This document shows, piece after piece, positions 60,671-64,000 of a DNA stretch of 64,000 nt. The stretch comes from Mucilaginibacter dorajii (GTDB lineage Bacteria; Bacteroidota; Bacteroidia; Sphingobacteriales; Sphingobacteriaceae): positions 1 to 64,000 of the forward strand of contig NZ_JANTYS010000029.1 of the NCBI RefSeq assembly GCF_024808255.1. The letters run 5' to 3'. The translations under genes and the position numbers were made by a program. Below the pieces are notes generated by a model, which was not told where the DNA came from, made no database searches, and saw nothing but the letters and a program-made list of their open reading frames with translations. How positions within the stretch are numbered: the stretch's first letter is position 1; each line of letters opens with the position of its first letter.

Positions 60671-63301
60671 ATGAGAAAAATACTATCTATGATCACCGCC
60701 TGCCTTTTACTTGAGCTTGCGGCTTTTTCACAAACCCAAAAAATCCTGATCGAAAAAGGCTGGGAATTTCGTGAACAAAATGCCTCAAAACCTGAGCTGT
60801 CCGAATGGCGCAATGCTACGGTGCCGGGTCTGATCCACACCGATCTGCTTAATCACAAACTGATACCCGACCCTTTCTACCGTGATAACGAAAAAAAAGT
60901 GCAATGGGTATCCAATTCAGAATGGGAATACCGCAAAACGATCACGGCCGATCAAAAACTACTTCACCATAAACACATCGATCTGGTTTTCGAGGGCCTG
61001 AATACGCTTGCTGATATTTCCCTTAACGGCAAATTTATACTGCATGCCAATAATATGTTCCGCGAATGGCGGCTGGACATCAAATCGTATCTGAAACCAG
61101 GAAACAATACCTTAACCATCGTATTTCATCGCATCCGCCCGGAAGTTGCCCGGCTCGAAAAAGCCCACCCAGAAGAAAACGAAGGCAAAGATACCAGCGC
61201 ATTAGCGAAAATGATATTCGATAAATTTAAGTTGGGCAGCTACGTGCGCAAAGCGGCCTACGAAGGGGGCTGGGATTGGGGGCCCGACATGATTACATGC
61301 GGTATTTGGCGTCCGGTGTACCTGCAAACCTGGGAAGATCAACGAATAGTTGATATGGGTATTGCCCAACCCGACATTACCCCGCAGGCGGCACATATTA
61401 CTACCGGCATTCGTGTGCTTTCCGCCAATAAAACCCAGGCCGTCCTGAAAATAACTTATGCCCAGGGCGCTCAGACACGGTCGTTCACATACCCTGTTAC
61501 ACTTCATAGCGGCCTAAACGAGATTGGTTATCCTATTGATATAGCTACCCCCAAACTATGGTACCCCAACGGCTATGGAAAACAGGATATGTACCTGTTT
61601 AAAACCGAACTAATCACAGGCGGGCATATTATCGATGAAGTGTCAACCAAAACCGGGCTGCGTTCGGTAAAACTGAACAAAGACCGTGATTCATTGGGGC
61701 GAAAATTTGAATTTATTGTAAATGGCATACCCGTATTTGCCAAGGGAGCTAATATTATTCCGTTCGACCATTTTCCTACGCGGATGACCGCTAAACGTTA
61801 TCGCCATTTCCTGCAGGCGGCAGCCGATGCGCACATGAACATGATGCGGCTATGGGGCGGAGGATATTATGAAACGCAGGAGTTTTATGACCTGTGCGAC
61901 GAGATGGGTATCATGATCTGGCAGGATTTTATGTTTGCCAATGCCACGCCGCCATCGTTCCTGAAAGAAAGCATCGGAGAAGAAGTTGACTACCAGGTAC
62001 GCCGTTTACGAAATCATCCATGCATAGCAGTATGGTGTGGTAATAACGAGATCAGCATTTTTAGTGAGGCCAGTTTATATGTTGACCCAACCGACTCAGG
62101 TGTTATACCTGAGGCCTTCAAAGCCCTGTTTGATAAAATTTTATCAAGCATCAAACCCAAAACCTTTACCGATTACCTGGAGATGTTTGGCTATTTCATC
62201 CCGGGCATCGTCAACAGGATAACACCTGAAATACCTTATACTTCAAGTTCGCCAACATCAGACTTTGAACGGCAATCTGCAAACTTCAATTCGGGCGACA
62301 AACATAATTACAAAGTTTGGTGGAGCAATAAACCGATAGAAGACCAGGCAAATTACAAAGATCGTTTTGTGAGCGAAACGGGGATTCAGGGTTTCCCGGA
62401 TATGGCCAGCATTGACGCTTTTACCGAACCAACCGACCGTTCTGCAACTTCAGACATTATGAATGCGCATCAAAAAAACTTCTCCCTGAATGGCAATGTG
62501 GTGATTGGTAAAATCATCAAGACAGAATACAAAGAACCGGCTGATTTTGCCATATTTAATTACCTGAGTCAGCTGGTACAAGGTGAAAGCCTGAAAATTT
62601 ATACCGAAGCTATGCGCCGCCGCAGACCATTCTCTATGGGGTTCTTATATTGGCAGCTGAACGATAGCTGGCCAGTGATATCATGGGCCACGATGGATTA
62701 TTACGGCCGACCTAAAGCAGCCATGTACATGGCAAAGCACTTTTTTGAGCCGGTGTTGGTATCGCCGCAAGAAGAAGATGGGAAGATCAATATTTATGTG
62801 GTATCCGATCACACAACAAACGAGGATGCATCACTGGAGGTGAGGCTGATGGATTTCGGTGGCAAGGTTTTGTGGAGCAAAAAAATAAAACATGAGGTAA
62901 AAGCCTTGTCAAGCGAAATCGCGATAAGTATCCCGAAAGAGGATTTGGCCGGTGCCTATTATGATCCTGAAAAGAGCTTTATTTCGGCAAAACTAACCAG
63001 TGCAAAGGGAGCGTTATTATCATCCAATGATTTCTATTTTAAGCGGCCGAAAGGCCTGAAATATACAAAGGCTACTATCCAAACCGATGTTTTAAAGCAA
63101 AGCGACCATTATGTGCTGAAACTGAGCAGCAATGCCCTCGCTCCTCGGGTAGAAATTACTTTTGGAGATGAAGAGGTTTCCCTTTCAGACAACTATATTG
63201 ATGTATTACCAAACGAACCTGTTTCGATCAACATAAATAGCCCGGTTACACTGGAGCAGTTAAAAAAGACCTTAAAAATTAAATCATTAGATCAATTGTA
63301 G
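60671..63301 (+). CDS. GH2 beta-mannosidase, exported
   Basis: 876 residues, signal MRKILSMITACLLLELAAFS. Cleaves terminal beta-linked mannose in the periplasm. The sugar-binding domain comes first (ATVPGLIHTDLL, WEYRKTI), then WGGGYYETQEFYDLCDEMGI. The acid/base is Glu460 in AVWCGNNE and the nucleophile Glu569 in VSETGIQGFP. SMGFLYWQLNDSWPVISWA confirms the beta-mannosidase branch (Man2A/BtMan2A-like). An AraC-type membrane regulator gene lies just upstream and a small secreted protein gene 25 bases downstream. The GH92 alpha-mannosidase at 19392 could act on the same glycans. Confidence 0.95.
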   Translation: MRKILSMITACLLLELAAFSQTQKILIEKGWEFREQNASKPELSEWRNATVPGLIHTDLLNHKLIPDPFYRDNEKKVQWVSNSEWEYRKTITADQKLLHHKHIDLVFEGLNTLADISLNGKFILHANNMFREWRLDIKSYLKPGNNTLTIVFHRIRPEVARLEKAHPEENEGKDTSALAKMIFDKFKLGSYVRKAAYEGGWDWGPDMITCGIWRPVYLQTWEDQRIVDMGIAQPDITPQAAHITTGIRVLSANKTQAVLKITYAQGAQTRSFTYPVTLHSGLNEIGYPIDIATPKLWYPNGYGKQDMYLFKTELITGGHIIDEVSTKTGLRSVKLNKDRDSLGRKFEFIVNGIPVFAKGANIIPFDHFPTRMTAKRYRHFLQAAADAHMNMMRLWGGGYYETQEFYDLCDEMGIMIWQDFMFANATPPSFLKESIGEEVDYQVRRLRNHPCIAVWCGNNEISIFSEASLYVDPTDSGVIPEAFKALFDKILSSIKPKTFTDYLEMFGYFIPGIVNRITPEIPYTSSSPTSDFERQSANFNSGDKHNYKVWWSNKPIEDQANYKDRFVSETGIQGFPDMASIDAFTEPTDRSATSDIMNAHQKNFSLNGNVVIGKIIKTEYKEPADFAIFNYLSQLVQGESLKIYTEAMRRRRPFSMGFLYWQLNDSWPVISWATMDYYGRPKAAMYMAKHFFEPVLVSPQEEDGKINIYVVSDHTTNEDASLEVRLMDFGGKVLWSKKIKHEVKALSSEIAISIPKEDLAGAYYDPEKSFISAKLTSAKGALLSSNDFYFKRPKGLKYTKATIQTDVLKQSDHYVLKLSSNALAPRVEITFGDEEVSLSDNYIDVLPNEPVSININSPVTLEQLKKTLKIKSLDQL

Positions 63302-63326
63302 ACACTCAAACAAATAAATTCAAAAG

Positions 63327-63707
63327 ATGAAAAAAGCAACACTGGTTAATTTAATGGCCCTGATCCTGATGGTGATCGCGACAAAAGTAACTGCCCAAAC
63401 GCAAACAAATTATTTCATTGGTAAATGGGATGTGCTGGTAAAAGGCCTGCCACAAGGAGATACACATATGAAGTTTAATATTGCAGACTCTGCAGGGCAT
63501 CTGAAAGGTGCCCTGTTAGACACCTCCGCTGCGCACAAGGATATTCCACTGACCAAAATTGAGCAGGATGGCGACAAGATCACGCTGTATTTTACGGCAC
63601 AGGGTTATGATGTGAGCCTGCTTCTGGCAAAGAAAGATGATGACCATGCAACGGGTAGCCTGATGAGCATGTTTGATGCTAATGCTATCCGTTTAAAAGA
63701 AAAATAG
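63327..63707 (+). CDS. Small secreted protein of unknown function
   Basis: 126 residues, signal MKKATLVNLMALILMVIATKVTAQ. The mature part resembles a small beta-barrel: FIGKWDVLVKGLPQGDTHMKFNI, KGALLDTS, DGDKITLYFTAQGYDVSLLL. No family name is evident; lipocalin-like proteins have a similar G-x-W start. It is 25 bases after the mannosidase gene and probably co-transcribed. Confidence 0.75.
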   Translation: MKKATLVNLMALILMVIATKVTAQTQTNYFIGKWDVLVKGLPQGDTHMKFNIADSAGHLKGALLDTSAAHKDIPLTKIEQDGDKITLYFTAQGYDVSLLLAKKDDDHATGSLMSMFDANAIRLKEK

Positions 63708-63710
63708 TAA

Positions 63711-63759
63711 ACCCTCATCTCTTAGCGATGATTAACACCCATCGCTAAGAGATGAGGGT
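63711..63759. terminator. Strong hairpin after the mannosidase operon
   Basis: A perfect 20-bp inverted repeat (63711-63730 with 63740-63759) around a 9-base loop begins 3 bases after the stop codon. The stem is long and GC-mixed (ACCCTCATCTCTTAGCGATG). No T-run follows, so it may act as an mRNA 3'-end stabiliser or a mobile-element relic rather than a simple intrinsic terminator. Confidence 0.6.
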
Positions 63760-63831
63760 GAATACGTTAATAGGGTCCTTCACAACACTGTTACTGCTAC
63801 ACTTTCCTAATAAAGTATGTTGCCTATCAAA

Positions 63832-64000
63832 CTAATCCTCAAATGGATCGAGGGCTCTCTTATCCTGGGCTGGCATAAAAAAATTCCCCACTTCGCCAAT
63901 TGCTGTCTTAGTGCATCTCATAATAATATCCTGCAAGTCAGCACCAGAACTATGCAGGGGATCAATAGCTTTTACTAATTTTGTCCTCAAGGCAAAAAGT
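63832..64000 (-). CDS. End of a leftward gene (partial, unknown)
   Basis: A minus-strand frame enters from the window edge and stops with TAG at 63832-63834: 55 residues including LVKAIDPLHSSGADLQDIIM and MPAQDKRALDPFED at the very end. The codon use and acidic ending look like real coding sequence. The family cannot be named from this piece. Confidence 0.6.
   Translation of the reverse strand, partial: LFALRTKLVKAIDPLHSSGADLQDIIMRCTKTAIGEVGNFFMPAQDKRALDPFED

Overview
The window looks like a chromosome segment of a Bacteroidota bacterium of the family Sphingobacteriaceae, probably Mucilaginibacter or a close relative. The grounds are a SusC/SusD pair, a Bacteroidota-type exopolysaccharide locus, promoters with the TAnnTTTG -7 box, GH92 and GH2 mannosidases, many SPI/SPII exported proteins and a ceramide-desaturase-like protein that fits a sphingolipid-making lineage. 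The genus is inferred from general resemblance; no search was run.

Layout. 1-4079: start of a leftward gene, a repeat-rich gap, a sigma-54 response regulator with its sensor kinase, a REP-like element and an NADPH-dependent FMN reductase. 4084-5607: two tandem paralogous lipoproteins. 5895-8891: htpG and a class I fructose-bisphosphate aldolase, converging on a shared terminator. 9051-12569 (leftward): LytS-like kinase, LytTR regulator and a CocE-type hydrolase. 12672-17228 (leftward): ABC exporter, glycosyltransferase and a 7TM/PAS histidine kinase. 17460-21707: an OmpA-like lipoprotein, a DES-type desaturase and a GH92 glycosidase.

21903-35729 is a Wzx/Wzy-type exopolysaccharide locus, leftward except for one gene: Wzc-like tyrosine kinase, Wzx flippase, five left-handed beta-helix acyltransferases, a Wzy-like polymerase, four glycosyltransferases and a Wza-like export lipoprotein. 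No priming sugar-phosphate transferase or nucleotide-sugar gene is in view. A 961-bp AT-rich gap separates it from a divergent 853-residue STAND/NACHT-like NTPase with an N-terminal HTH-like module, which is a candidate regulator of the locus or a stand-alone sensing protein.

39400-46684 (leftward) holds susC, susD, an exported tyrosine-phosphatase-like protein and a proline-iminopeptidase-like lipoprotein. 47004-49548 holds a VOC protein and a second CocE hydrolase. 49739-52762 is a YtrA-type operon (ATPase, permease, GntR repressor, exported protein, 31-residue membrane peptide) behind a promoter whose start region carries a perfect 9+9 palindrome. Immediately downstream on the other strand lie two tandem genes for the same 26-residue hydrophobic peptide; they differ at ten third-codon positions and no residue. 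This is the least expected signal in the window. 53767-64000 carries a ricin-type secreted protein, a GlxA-type regulator, a MarR-GNAT fusion, a DUF2000 protein, a HAD phosphatase, tRNA-Met(CAT), a 7TM-AraC regulator, a GH2 beta-mannosidase, small secreted proteins and the end of a leftward gene.
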